From Halomonas sp. CH40 (GTDB taxonomy: Bacteria > Pseudomonadota > Gammaproteobacteria > Pseudomonadales > Halomonadaceae), in assembly GCA_041875495.1 (NCBI GenBank), contig CP112982.1, forward strand, positions 1,116,001-1,180,000: a stretch of DNA of 64,000 nt, given 5' to 3'. Under the pieces are notes generated by a model. The model made no database searches. It saw only the letters and a program-made list of their open reading frames with translations, and was not told where the DNA came from. Below, in pieces: positions 17,265 to 25,428 of the stretch. Each line of letters starts with the position of its first letter. Position 1 is the stretch's first letter. Position numbers and translations under genes: made by a program.

Positions 17265-17968
17265 CAGTCAGCCTCCCCGTAGCCAATATCATAGCGTTTC
17301 TGCAGGCGAGCAAAGAACCACTCAGAGGCGCTGGCAATCAAGAGGTAAATCAGTGCCACTGTGATCATGAAGGTGAAGGGCTCGCGGGTCGCTTTTGAGG
17401 CTTCAGCGGCGATACGTACCATATCGGAAAGGCCGATCACAGAAACCAGGGCGGTTGTCTTGAGCAGTACCATCCAGTTGTTGGAAAGCCCGGGCAGGGC
17501 GTGGCGCATCATCTGCGGAAAGCGGATGCGGCGGAACACCAGGGCATTGCTCATCCCATAGGCTTTACCCGCTTCGATCTGGCCGTGTTCAACGGCCATG
17601 AAAGCACCGCGGAAGGTCTCACCCATATAGGCGCCAAAAATCAACCCGATCGTGACGACACCGGCAACAAACTCGTTGATATTGATAAAGATATCGATAC
17701 CAAACTGCTCGTAAAGCCAGTCAGTGATCATGTTGACGCCAATCTGGCCACCGAAGAACAGCAGCATCATCAGCACCAGATCCGGCACGCCGCGAATAAT
17801 GGTGGTATACAGGGTTGCGGTTCGATGCGCGACCCAGCTACGTGACATCTTTGCTGTCGCGGTCAACAGGCCAAGAAGAATGGCGACCAACAGCGACAGT
17901 AACGCCAGTGATAAGGTGACCCCGGCGCCTTCAAGCAGGCGTGGGCCGTAGCCTTGGAGATCAATCAT
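17264..17968 (-). CDS. ABC transporter permease (HisQ/AotQ-like)
   Basis: A 234-residue permease starting MIDLQGYGPRLLEGAGVTL. It has about five membrane segments and the EAA loop QIEAGKAYGMSNALVFRRIRFPQMMRHALPG (positions about 140-170). A longer in-frame start exists but would overlap the upstream ATPase gene in a different frame. GGAG is 11 bases before the ATG. It lies 25 bases after the ATPase gene. Confidence 0.9.
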   Translation of the reverse strand: MIDLQGYGPRLLEGAGVTLSLALLSLLVAILLGLLTATAKMSRSWVAHRTATLYTTIIRGVPDLVLMMLLFFGGQIGVNMITDWLYEQFGIDIFININEFVAGVVTIGLIFGAYMGETFRGAFMAVEHGQIEAGKAYGMSNALVFRRIRFPQMMRHALPGLSNNWMVLLKTTALVSVIGLSDMVRIAAEASKATREPFTFMITVALIYLLIASASEWFFARLQKRYDIGYGEAD

Positions 17969-17993
17969 GATAAGACTTGCTCCGTGCGCAGGA

Positions 17994-18764
17994 TCAATAA
18001 TTGGGGGCGAGAAATTGCTGCAGGCGCGGCGATTGAGGGTTTTCAAGCACCTCTGCCGGGCGGCCCGCTTCTTCAACTCGGCCTTCGTGCAGATAAATCA
18101 CCTGGCTGGAAACATCCCGGGCAAAGCTCATTTCATGAGTGACCACCACCATGGTGCGGCCTTCATCGGCAAGGTCACGCATAACCTTAAGTACATCTCC
18201 CACCAGCTCCGGGTCAAGCGCTGAGGTGGGTTCGTCAAACAGCATGACTTCCGGGTTCATTGCCAGGGCGCGGGCGATGGCACCCCGTTGCTGCTGCCCG
18301 CCAGACATCTGCGCCGGGTAGGCATTGGCTCGATGAGAGAGACCGACCCGCTCAAGTAACGCATGGGCGTGTTCAACGGCTTCAGCCTTGGGCTTTTTCA
18401 GCACATGGATAGGGGCTTCGGTGATGTTTTCCAGCAGGGTCATGTGGGCCCAAAGGTTGAAGCTCTGAAATACCATCGACAGCTTGGCGCGCATATTGAC
18501 GACCTGGCGCCAGTCGGCCGGCTCGCGCCCGTGCTTGGTTGTCTTGAAGCGAATCTCTTCACCGTGGACGAATAAATCGCCTTCATTGGGCTGTTCCAGC
18601 AGGTTCATACAGCGCAGGAAGGTGCTCTTGCCGGAGCCTGATGCGCCAATCAGGGTAATCACATCGCCCTTGTGAGCCTGTAGCGAAAGACCTTTCAGCA
18701 CTTCGGTATCGCCAAAGCGCTTGGTGATATTACGTACTTCCAGAGGAATGGGCGTTGCGGCCAT
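17994..18764 (-). CDS. ABC transporter ATP-binding protein (HisP/AotP-like)
   Basis: A 256-residue ATPase, first gene of the operon. Walker A is GASGSGKS, the signature is MSGGQQQR, Walker B is VMLFDEPTSALDPE and the H-loop follows in VVVTHEMSF. The length equals that of HisP. The ATG at 18764 has GGAGT eight bases upstream; an in-frame ATG at 18779 is less well placed. HisP-type ATPases power import of histidine, arginine, lysine or ornithine. Confidence 0.92.
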   Translation of the reverse strand: MAATPIPLEVRNITKRFGDTEVLKGLSLQAHKGDVITLIGASGSGKSTFLRCMNLLEQPNEGDLFVHGEEIRFKTTKHGREPADWRQVVNMRAKLSMVFQSFNLWAHMTLLENITEAPIHVLKKPKAEAVEHAHALLERVGLSHRANAYPAQMSGGQQQRGAIARALAMNPEVMLFDEPTSALDPELVGDVLKVMRDLADEGRTMVVVTHEMSFARDVSSQVIYLHEGRVEEAGRPAEVLENPQSPRLQQFLAPNY

Positions 18765-18837
18765 TGTTTTTGACTCCATTACAGGGGTTGCCGCAGCAAC
18801 ATGACAGTATGACGACACAGGGTGGTCAACTGGCATT

Positions 18838-18868
18838 ATTATATCCGACTTTAGTGAAAGCAGCTCAA
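18838..18868 (-). promoter_or_regulatory. Promoter of the amino-acid ABC operon
   Basis: A perfect TATAAT -10 (complement of 18838-18843) with TTGAGC (complement of 18863-18868) 19 bases upstream. The -10 lies 73 bases before the ATPase start. It suggests the operon is transcribed separately from astE, which ends about 90 bases further upstream. Confidence 0.45.
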
Positions 18869-18956
18869 ACGCTGTTCACCTCGTGTGGCTGGCGGTTGTC
18901 ATACTATTTTTATCGTTATTGTGTGTATTGATTACTGATAGCAAATGGTGGAAACC

Positions 18957-19946
18957 TTAGACGCGACTAGCCTCCACAGGGGCAACCAGCAATGCCGCGC
19001 GGGCGCCGATTTCCACATTGGCGTTTGGAAACACCACGTGAAGTGGCGCCTCGCCGACCTTGAAGGCTCCAGCGTGAGCATCCTGAGCCAGCAGTGTGCC
19101 TGATGGGAAGGCGGTAAAGTTGGGTATATCGTCATCAAAGCATAGAGTGAATTCATCACTTTGGCGCATGATTTCCTGCGCTACCCTAAAAAACACCATC
19201 CTGTCAGGCGGTTGCGCTGCTGGCGCCTGAGCGCAAGCCAGTGCCGCCAGTAACGCCAGCATGGGGCGCAGCGCGTCCAGATCATTGGCACCAAAAGGCG
19301 CCACCCGGCCCAGCTCAAAGGTAAAAGCCTGAGCGCCGTGGTAGTGTTTGCTGTAGTGGGAAAATGTCCAGCTATGCTGATGCTGATGAAGTACTGCCTG
19401 GATGTCAGCACCCGCCAGCCATGGCCACTGTTCATCCGCTGTGTCTGCTTCGGCAAACGGCTCGACGACAAAACGTGGATAGAGGCTTTCCCGAATCGCA
19501 GTATGCAGATCGTAGTGAAGGGCGGGCAGCTCGGCATGGCGTTGATAGAACTGATCCACCTGGCTCATCAGTTCACGGGCGCGCGCCGGCTCATTGCCCT
19601 CCAGACTCAGGCCGCGCTGGAACAGGCGGTTGAGGTTGGTGTTGATAAAGCGCTTGCCATCGCGCAAGGCGGGCAGGTTGCCCAGAATCACCAGTACGGG
19701 GGAACCCAGCGCCAGCAGGCCAGCTTCAATCTGCGCAAGCAGTTCACCAAGCAGCTCAACCGGTGCGGTTTCATTGCCATGAATGGCCGCTGAAAAAACG
19801 CAGGCATGGGGGTTGTCGCCCAGGGTTTCAGGCGTCAGTTCAAGTATCCCAGGCCCATGCAGTGTGTAGTTACCCGATGCCAGCGGGCCACTGCGGCGCG
19901 ATGCAGGTTTACCTTCCAGCGTCCAGTCAAGCCATTCGGTTAGCAT
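18957..19946 (-). CDS. astE: Succinylglutamate desuccinylase AstE
   Basis: A 329-residue zinc enzyme of the AspA/AstE family, which splits N-succinylglutamate into succinate and glutamate, the last step of the arginine succinyltransferase pathway. The zinc motif HGNETAP, the NLNRLFQRG stretch and HYDLHTAIR are present. Length fits (E. coli 322). The ATG at 19946 has AAGGAA upstream. The other ast genes are not in the window. The neighbouring transporter is of a type that imports arginine or ornithine. Confidence 0.92.
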   Translation of the reverse strand: MLTEWLDWTLEGKPASRRSGPLASGNYTLHGPGILELTPETLGDNPHACVFSAAIHGNETAPVELLGELLAQIEAGLLALGSPVLVILGNLPALRDGKRFINTNLNRLFQRGLSLEGNEPARARELMSQVDQFYQRHAELPALHYDLHTAIRESLYPRFVVEPFAEADTADEQWPWLAGADIQAVLHQHQHSWTFSHYSKHYHGAQAFTFELGRVAPFGANDLDALRPMLALLAALACAQAPAAQPPDRMVFFRVAQEIMRQSDEFTLCFDDDIPNFTAFPSGTLLAQDAHAGAFKVGEAPLHVVFPNANVEIGARAALLVAPVEASRV

Positions 19947-20070
19947 AGGGCGTTCCTTGATATTATTTTTCAACGATCTTTGTCTGATGCCACCTTTACC
20001 TGAATATTAGGCCGACGCAAGCCAAGACGTCGTTGGAGTGAAAAAGCCGGTGCGCAGGTGAAACAACCAT

Positions 20071-20136
20071 TGACCTCCTCTCCTCCCTCAGCTTCTTAGG
20101 AAGCTGCCGCCTACGGCGGAAAGGAAGGAGATTCCC
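20071..20136 (-). ncRNA. Right end / omega RNA 3' part of the second TnpB element
   Basis: Read on the minus strand, three stems are visible: CTCCTTCC pairing with the GGGAGGAG near the end, an inner CCGCC-GTA-GGCGG, and AGCTTC-CTAA-GAAGCT. The scaffold would end at about 20070 and the guide would start with TGGTTGTTTC. Given the frameshifted tnpB, the RNA may be made but lack its own protein. Confidence 0.4.
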
Positions 20137-20218
20137 TGGTTGTTGCCTTCCAGGTTCCTGCTTCGCAGCCCGTTGCCTTTGGTGATGACACCGCCGGTCT
20201 TACACAAGCTCCACAGGC

Positions 20219-21377
20219 TTAACCTCCCGTAAGCCCTACGGTAGTCTTTTCATGCTGGCGGAGCTTGTCAGCCCCTGCCAGAATCGCTTTGCCCGATTGT
20301 AAAATGTTGCGAGCGGCGTTTACATCGCGGTCAATACCTTGAGTGCCGCAGCTCGGGCAGTTCCAGGTGCGGATAGTGAGCGGCATCTTGTCAGTGATAT
20401 GACCACAGTGAAAACAACGCTTCGAACTGGGGTACCATTTGTCTATCTGCACGAATTGACGCCCATGCCGCTCGGCCTTGTAGGCCAGCTGCTGGAGCAG
20501 TTGATGCCAACCCACGTCGCTAATCGCTTTGGCCAGCTTACGGTTTTTCAGCATGTTTTTGATCTGTAAACTTTCGGCAGCAATAACTTGGTTCTCGTGA
20601 ATAAGCTGCGTGGAAAGTTTATGGTTGGCGTCGCTGCGCTGATCGGCCAATTTGGCATGCACCCTGGCCACCCGATGCCGCGCTTTGGCACGGTTGTTTG
20701 AGCCTTTCTGTTTGCGGGACAGGCTTCGTTGCGCTCGTGCCAGCTTGCGCTCAGTGCGCCGCAAAAAACGTGGGTTGGAGATTTTATCGCCGTGACTAGT
20801 GATGACGCGGTGGGTTAGTCCCAGGTCGATACCGACCATCTTGGGTGTCACAGGGAGCGGCGTCACCGCTTCTTCCACTAAAAAACTGACGTGGTAACGG
20901 CCAGCGGTGTCACAGCTCACCGTGATGCTGCTAGGTGTGCCGGAAAAATTACCGACTCCAGCGGATAGCCAGCGGGTCTTTGTGCTTGGCGAGCCACAGC
21001 TTGCCATCGCGCCAGCGAAAGCCATTGGCCATGTAAGTGGCTGATTGCTTGCGCTGCTTTTTCTTGAAGGTGGGATACCGCGCCTGGCCTTTAAAAAAGT
21101 TGCTAAACGCTCGATCCAGGTGCCGGAGCGACTGCTGCAGGCAGACGTTGGATACATCGGCCAGAAACGCCGTTTCTGGTTGTTTCTTAAGAACAGTGAG
21201 CGCTTTGGCAGTGGCGTTATAGTTCATGCGTTCCTGACGCTCGAACCAAGCATCGGTACGCTGACGCAGGAAGTGGTTGTAGACATACCGCACACAGTCA
21301 AACATCTGGGCAAGCTGTCCAGCTTGCTCAGGTGTTGGGTAAAACCGATATCTGTAGGCGCGGTGTACGGTGGTCAT
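20219..21377 (-). pseudogene. tnpB: tnpB with a single-base frameshift
   Basis: The first 142 codons (21377 down to 20949) start TTVHRAYRYRFYPTPEQAG and end at a stop after PLAIRWSR. The remainder continues in the next frame as NFSGTPSSITVS and runs to 20219. Removing one G from the CGG just before the stop restores a continuous protein of about 386 residues. Catalytic residues survive: D in IDLGLTH, E in AAESLQIKNM, D in GIDRDVNAA, and zinc-ribbon cysteines FHCGH and NCPSCG. So the damage is a recent single-base change, a sequencing error, or possibly a recoding site, which I think least likely. Confidence 0.85.
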
Positions 21378-21612
21378 TCCTAAAATTTAGCGTAGTATAA
21401 ATAGCATGTCAACATAGAGGCGCTGCGCGCCTCGCGTTTTCCTTCCTCGCACTAAAAGTACGAGGTTTGACGCGCATTTTGATTAATTCGACTGAGCGCG
21501 TCGAAATCTTTCGCTTTTATCCGTGCAGTGAGTCGCTATGCTTGTACCGTCAATTAACACGCTGATTGTATGGCGATAAATCAGCCCAGATCAGATTAAA
21601 AGGAGCAAGGCA

Positions 21613-22212
21613 ATGACAAAGGTACTGGTGCTTTACTATTCCATGTATGGCCATATCGATACCATGGCACAGGCAATTGCTGACGGTGCGAAAGAAGTAG
21701 CGGGGGTCGAGGTGACCGTCAAACGCGTGCCGGAAACCATGCCGCAAGAGGCGTTCAACAACGCAGGTGGTAAGCAGGACTATACAACCCCCGAAGCGTC
21801 GCCTGAGGAACTGGCCGATTACGATGCGATTATCTTTGGCACGCCTACCCGGTTTGGCAATATGGCAGGGCAGATGCGCACCTTCCTTGATCAGACCGGT
21901 GGGCTATGGGCTAACGGCGCCCTGCGCGGCAAGGTAGCCAGTGTGTTCACCTCAACGGGTACTGGTGGCGGTGATGAACAGACGATTACATCAACCTGGA
22001 CCACCCTGGCCCACCACGGCATGATCATCGTACCGATTGGCTATGGCGTGGAAGACCAGTTTGATATTTCCAAAGTCAGCGGTAACACCCCTTATGGTGC
22101 CGCGACGCTGGCAGGCGCTGATGGTTCGCGCCAGCCGGATGAAAGCGAGCTGAAAATTGCCCGTTTCCAAGGCAATCTGGTCGCCAAAACAGCTTTAAAG
22201 CTGGCTAGCTGA
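21613..22212 (+). CDS. wrbA: NAD(P)H:quinone oxidoreductase WrbA
   Basis: A 199-residue flavodoxin-fold enzyme that reduces quinones by two electrons, avoiding semiquinone radicals. The FMN phosphate loop is [12 protein letters not shown] and the central [14 protein letters not shown] and [12 protein letters not shown] motifs are WrbA-specific. AAAAGGAG stands ahead of the ATG. Single gene followed by a strong terminator. Confidence 0.96.
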   Translation: MTKVLVLYYSMYGHIDTMAQAIADGAKEVAGVEVTVKRVPETMPQEAFNNAGGKQDYTTPEASPEELADYDAIIFGTPTRFGNMAGQMRTFLDQTGGLWANGALRGKVASVFTSTGTGGGDEQTITSTWTTLAHHGMIIVPIGYGVEDQFDISKVSGNTPYGAATLAGADGSRQPDESELKIARFQGNLVAKTALKLAS

Positions 22213-22280
22213 TACGCCGCTGCTGTTAAGCGCTGTTGCAGGCATGGGCCTTGAACGCGCCTAAATAGCTCATTGCAACA

Positions 22281-22315
22281 AAAACGCCTCGCTGGCACTG
22301 TCAGCGAGGCGTTTT
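22281..22315. terminator. Strong bidirectional terminator after wrbA
   Basis: A perfect 14-base-pair stem, AAAACGCCTCGCTG / CAGCGAGGCGTTTT, with a seven-base loop. It serves wrbA and the converging dehydrogenase gene. Confidence 0.85.
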
Positions 22316-22348
22316 GCAGTTTTCTGGGGGCCTTTTCTGGCGGGCAGC

Positions 22349-23416
22349 TTATAGGTGCTCAGTAATCGCCTTGCCCAGAGTCTGGGTGTTGCCCTGGCCG
22401 CCAATATCCGGGGTTAGAACCGCCGGGTTGCCTTCTTCGAGCACGGCCTCAATAGCCCTGACAATGGCATCGGCGGCGGCCTGGTGGCCAAGGTGCTCCA
22501 GCATCATGGCACCGGACCAGATCTGACCGATCGGGTTGGCAATCCCCTTACCGGCAATGTCTGGTGCACTGCCGTGTACCGGCTCGAACAGGCTGGGGAA
22601 GTGACCCTGTGGGTTGATGTTGGCCGACGGTGCAATGCCAATAGTGCCGGTACAGGCGGGGCCAAGATCCGAGAGAATATCACCAAACAGGTTGCTGCCG
22701 ACCACCACATCAAACCAGTCTGGATGCAGCACAAAGTTGGCGGTAAGGATATCAATATGGAATTTGTCCACATTGACCTCAGGGTAGTTGGCCGCCATGG
22801 TTTCCACCCGCTCATCCCAGTAGGGCATGGTGATGGAAATACCGTTGGATTTGGTGGCGGAAGTCAGCTTTTTGCGTGGCCTTGACTGGGCAAGCTCAAA
22901 GGCATATTTGAGGACACGGTCGACGCCGGTGCGAGTCATTACGGTTTCCTGAATGACCACTTCCCGCTCGGTGCCTTCAAACATCTTGCCGCCGACGCTG
23001 GAATACTCGCCCTCGGTATTTTCGCGCACCACATAGAAATCGATATCTCCCGGCGCCCGCCCGGCCAGTGGGCTTTTGATCCCGGGCATGAGCTTGCAGG
23101 GGCGCAGGTTGATATATTGGTCAAAGCGGCGGCGAAACTGCAGCAAGGAGCCCCACAGCGAGATATGGTCAGGCACCGTGTCTGGCCAGCCAACGGCGCC
23201 ATAGAACAAGGCATCAAACCCCTTGAGCTGTTCGAACCAGTCATCCGGAAGCATCTTGCCGTGATTCAGGTAATAGTCACAGCTGCCAAACTCAAAGGTC
23301 TGGAAATCAAGCTCAAGAGCAAACTTGCGTGCGGTGGCATCGAGTACGCGCAGACCTTCCGGCATGACTTCAGTGCCAATACCGTCACCGGCAATTACCG
23401 CAATACGCTGGGGCAT
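22349..23416 (-). CDS. Tartrate dehydrogenase / D-malate dehydrogenase (decarboxylating) family
   Basis: A 355-residue NAD-dependent beta-decarboxylating dehydrogenase. It has the isocitrate/isopropylmalate dehydrogenase core: GDGIGTEV at the N-terminus, LRPC in the substrate loop, NTEGEYSSVGG, the metal-binding DILSDLGP region and EPVHGSAPDIAGKGIANPIG. The GAVGWPDTVPDHISLWG segment is the hallmark of the TtuC/DmlA group, which acts on D-malate, L- or meso-tartrate. It lies 36 bases downstream of the lipocalin gene on the same strand. Confidence 0.9.
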   Translation of the reverse strand: MPQRIAVIAGDGIGTEVMPEGLRVLDATARKFALELDFQTFEFGSCDYYLNHGKMLPDDWFEQLKGFDALFYGAVGWPDTVPDHISLWGSLLQFRRRFDQYINLRPCKLMPGIKSPLAGRAPGDIDFYVVRENTEGEYSSVGGKMFEGTEREVVIQETVMTRTGVDRVLKYAFELAQSRPRKKLTSATKSNGISITMPYWDERVETMAANYPEVNVDKFHIDILTANFVLHPDWFDVVVGSNLFGDILSDLGPACTGTIGIAPSANINPQGHFPSLFEPVHGSAPDIAGKGIANPIGQIWSGAMMLEHLGHQAAADAIVRAIEAVLEEGNPAVLTPDIGGQGNTQTLGKAITEHL

Positions 23417-23452
23417 GAAAATTCCTTATTGTTTATCGTAAAGTCGAAAGGT

Positions 23453-23986
23453 TTAATCCGGGCAGCTATCGCCCTGAGCAACGTCAATCAGTTCATCGGT
23501 AGGAAAATCCATTTCGGCAGCGCGTTCGCGCAGGCGATTCTCAGTCGCCTCATCCATTTGTGGTGAGCGCGAGAGTATCCATAAGTAGTCGCGGTTAGGC
23601 CCGGACACCAGCGCCCACTGATAGTCGTCATCAAGTTCCAGAATATTATAGCCGCCATAGAAGGGGCCAAAAAAGCTGACTTTCAGACGTCCGATATCTT
23701 CTTCCTCAATAAAATAGGCGCGGCCTTCCGCCTCATCCCAGGCTTGCTCTTCAGGGTTATAGCCGCGATTGATTACACGTACGCCGCCATCATCACGCAT
23801 GCTATAGCTGGCAGTGACGCACTCAAGTCCGCGCTCAAAGGAGTGATCCAGACGGGCAATTTCGTACCACTCACCCAGATAGCGGTCGAGCTCGAAATCA
23901 GTGACGGGCTGGGTGCCGGAGGGGATGCCGGTGCAGCCGGTAAGCAGACCCAGGCTCATGACCAGTGGGATCATGCCAGTGCGCAT
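23453..23986 (-). CDS. blc: Outer-membrane lipocalin Blc
   Basis: A 177-residue lipoprotein with lipobox LLTGC. The lipocalin fingerprint is clear: DRYLGEWYEIARLDHSFERG near the N-terminus, GYNPEEQAW, YNILELDDDYQWALVSGP and a final LWILSRSP strand. Bacterial lipocalins bind lysophospholipids or fatty acids and are stress-induced. I chose ATG 23986 because GGAG lies upstream and the signal peptide starts there; a longer frame reaches 24160 but lacks a signal. Same strand as mtfA, 47 bases away. Confidence 0.93.
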   Translation of the reverse strand: MRTGMIPLVMSLGLLTGCTGIPSGTQPVTDFELDRYLGEWYEIARLDHSFERGLECVTASYSMRDDGGVRVINRGYNPEEQAWDEAEGRAYFIEEEDIGRLKVSFFGPFYGGYNILELDDDYQWALVSGPNRDYLWILSRSPQMDEATENRLRERAAEMDFPTDELIDVAQGDSCPD

Positions 23987-24033
23987 GGTGACTCTCCTGC
24001 AAAGTGGTGGGTAAAAGGCGGTGTGTAAAGGGT

Positions 24034-24858
24034 CTAGCGCTGAAAGCGTGAGAGTGGCTGTTGATTGAAGTAACGACACAGTAGCCCATACAGATCCGGG
24101 TAAGCATCTGCGAGAATCGCGGGGGCGCAGAAAAATGCTTCGCAGCATACGGCAAAGCATTCTCCGGGGTGGCTGGCCGCATAATCGTCAATCGGGGTTG
24201 GCTGGCCACACTGAAGCCTGCCCTGAAGGTCATTCCATACGCCGCTGAATACACCGTGCCACTCTGCCGGTGTAATGCTCGTGGGCAGCGGTGGAAAACC
24301 GTCAATATCAATGGCGTTGCCCATATCGAGTTTGTGGGCCAGTTCATGGATCAGAACATTGTAGCCGTTGAAATCGCCACTTTGCATCAGGTCGGTAAAT
24401 GACAGCACCACAGGCCCCTGATAAGAGGTTTCGCCCGCTCGGCTATCCGTGTATTCGTGGACGACACCAAACGTATCCATTTCTTCCACCTGGCGGGTAA
24501 ACCCATCAGGCAGCAGGATAATTTCGTGCACGTTGGAAAAGGCATCGGAATGTTCGAAACTGCTCCATCCAAGCGTCAGTAAACAGGCCTGACCGGCCAA
24601 TACCAGGTAAGCCGGTCGGTCAAAGGCTACGTCCTGTAATTCAGGGTGAAAGGTAATGCGTTTTTGAGCCAGAAACTGCCAGGCGCGTTGGCCAAGCTGC
24701 TCGGCTTCTTCATCGCCAAGTGTATTCAGTAATGCAACACGTTGGCAGGCTGTCTGCCAATCCGCCGTGGGAAAACGGCGCGATGACGGGGACGGGCTTA
24801 GCCAGCGAATGGGCATGGGCGCAGACCTGTTTGAACGCAGAAAAAAGAATGGAAACAT
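24034..24858 (-). CDS. mtfA: Zinc-dependent peptidase MtfA family
   Basis: A 274-residue MtfA (DUF980) protein. The zinc motif HELAHKLDM sits in the middle, with the third ligand region DDYAASHPGECFAV. In E. coli MtfA binds the regulator Mlc and has aminopeptidase activity; whether an Mlc target exists here is not known. An alternative start at an internal ATG (MPIRWL) would shorten it by 14 residues. Confidence 0.9.
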   Translation of the reverse strand: MFPFFFLRSNRSAPMPIRWLSPSPSSRRFPTADWQTACQRVALLNTLGDEEAEQLGQRAWQFLAQKRITFHPELQDVAFDRPAYLVLAGQACLLTLGWSSFEHSDAFSNVHEIILLPDGFTRQVEEMDTFGVVHEYTDSRAGETSYQGPVVLSFTDLMQSGDFNGYNVLIHELAHKLDMGNAIDIDGFPPLPTSITPAEWHGVFSGVWNDLQGRLQCGQPTPIDDYAASHPGECFAVCCEAFFCAPAILADAYPDLYGLLCRYFNQQPLSRFQR

Positions 24859-25067
24859 TCATGAATAGCCCTTCTTATACTAAGGGCGAAAGCGATTTGC
24901 AATCCTTTACGTTCACTTACCTGCGTCTTTTTGTCAGATAAACAGACGATAACGTCTTGCTAAAGCAGACGTGATTGCTTTGAGAAGGAAGATGAGAGAC
25001 TGTATCAATAGACCGTATTAATAGACCGTATCGCCAGAACAACCGAACAGAGGAAGAAGCAAGCGCC

Positions 25068-25367
25068 ATGCCACGCCCTGAACTGCTTGAGCAGATCTAT
25101 ACCATTGTGGAAAAGATTCCTGCAGGACGGGTAACCACCTATGGGCGTATTGCGGCGATGACCGAAGGCGCGACCCCGCGCATGGTCGGTTCAGCGTTGC
25201 GCAATCTACCCGCAGGGCACTCATTGCCCTGGCATAGGGTGATTGCGGCATCGCTTAAGCTGGCAGACCACGGCGGTGCTGAACGCCAACACCAGAAGTT
25301 GCGCGATGAAGGTGTGGTCTTCGACAGCAAAGGGCGTATCTCTTCTGATCTTGTCTGGCCTGATTGA
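25068..25367 (+). CDS. Alkyltransferase-like protein (ATL, YbaZ type)
   Basis: A 99-residue protein related to the DNA-binding domain of O6-alkylguanine-DNA alkyltransferases. The motif that would hold the acceptor cysteine, PCHR, reads PWHRV here, so it is an alkyltransferase-like protein that binds O6-alkylguanine lesions and hands them to nucleotide excision repair but cannot remove the alkyl group. The helix-turn-helix with the arginine finger (RMVGSALRNLP) is present. The start is well placed after GCGCC-containing leader; the ribosome binding site GAGGAAG is about 16 bases upstream and weak. Confidence 0.9.
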   Translation: MPRPELLEQIYTIVEKIPAGRVTTYGRIAAMTEGATPRMVGSALRNLPAGHSLPWHRVIAASLKLADHGGAERQHQKLRDEGVVFDSKGRISSDLVWPD

Positions 25368-25397
25368 AGCGGCCAATTTTTTTGCTGCCCTAAAGTA

Positions 25398-25423
25398 TAA
25401 CGCCGCCCGAGCGGGCGGCGTTA
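25398..25423. terminator. Hairpin terminator between ATL gene and GNAT-nitrilase gene
   Basis: An 11-base-pair stem TAACGCCGCCC / GGGCGGCGTTA with loop GAGC between two converging genes. Confidence 0.7.
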
Positions 25424-25428
25424 TGCGG

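Larger units (their letters stand above)
20070..21480 (-). mobile_element. Second IS200/IS605-group TnpB element, gene frameshifted (ends approximate)
   Basis: A minus-strand tnpB pseudogene with a structured right end (20070-20136 in window coordinates, ending ...GAGGTCAA on the minus strand) and a left-end hairpin CCTCG-CACTAAAAGTA-CGAGG (21445-21465). The right end resembles the GGGAGGATGTCAA-type ends common in tnpB-only elements. No tnpA. It lies between astE and wrbA and has disturbed neither coding sequence. Confidence 0.65.

Noticed and set aside
20219..21377. Programmed frameshift in the second tnpB
   Set aside because: No slippery heptamer precedes the stop; a single extra G is a simpler explanation.
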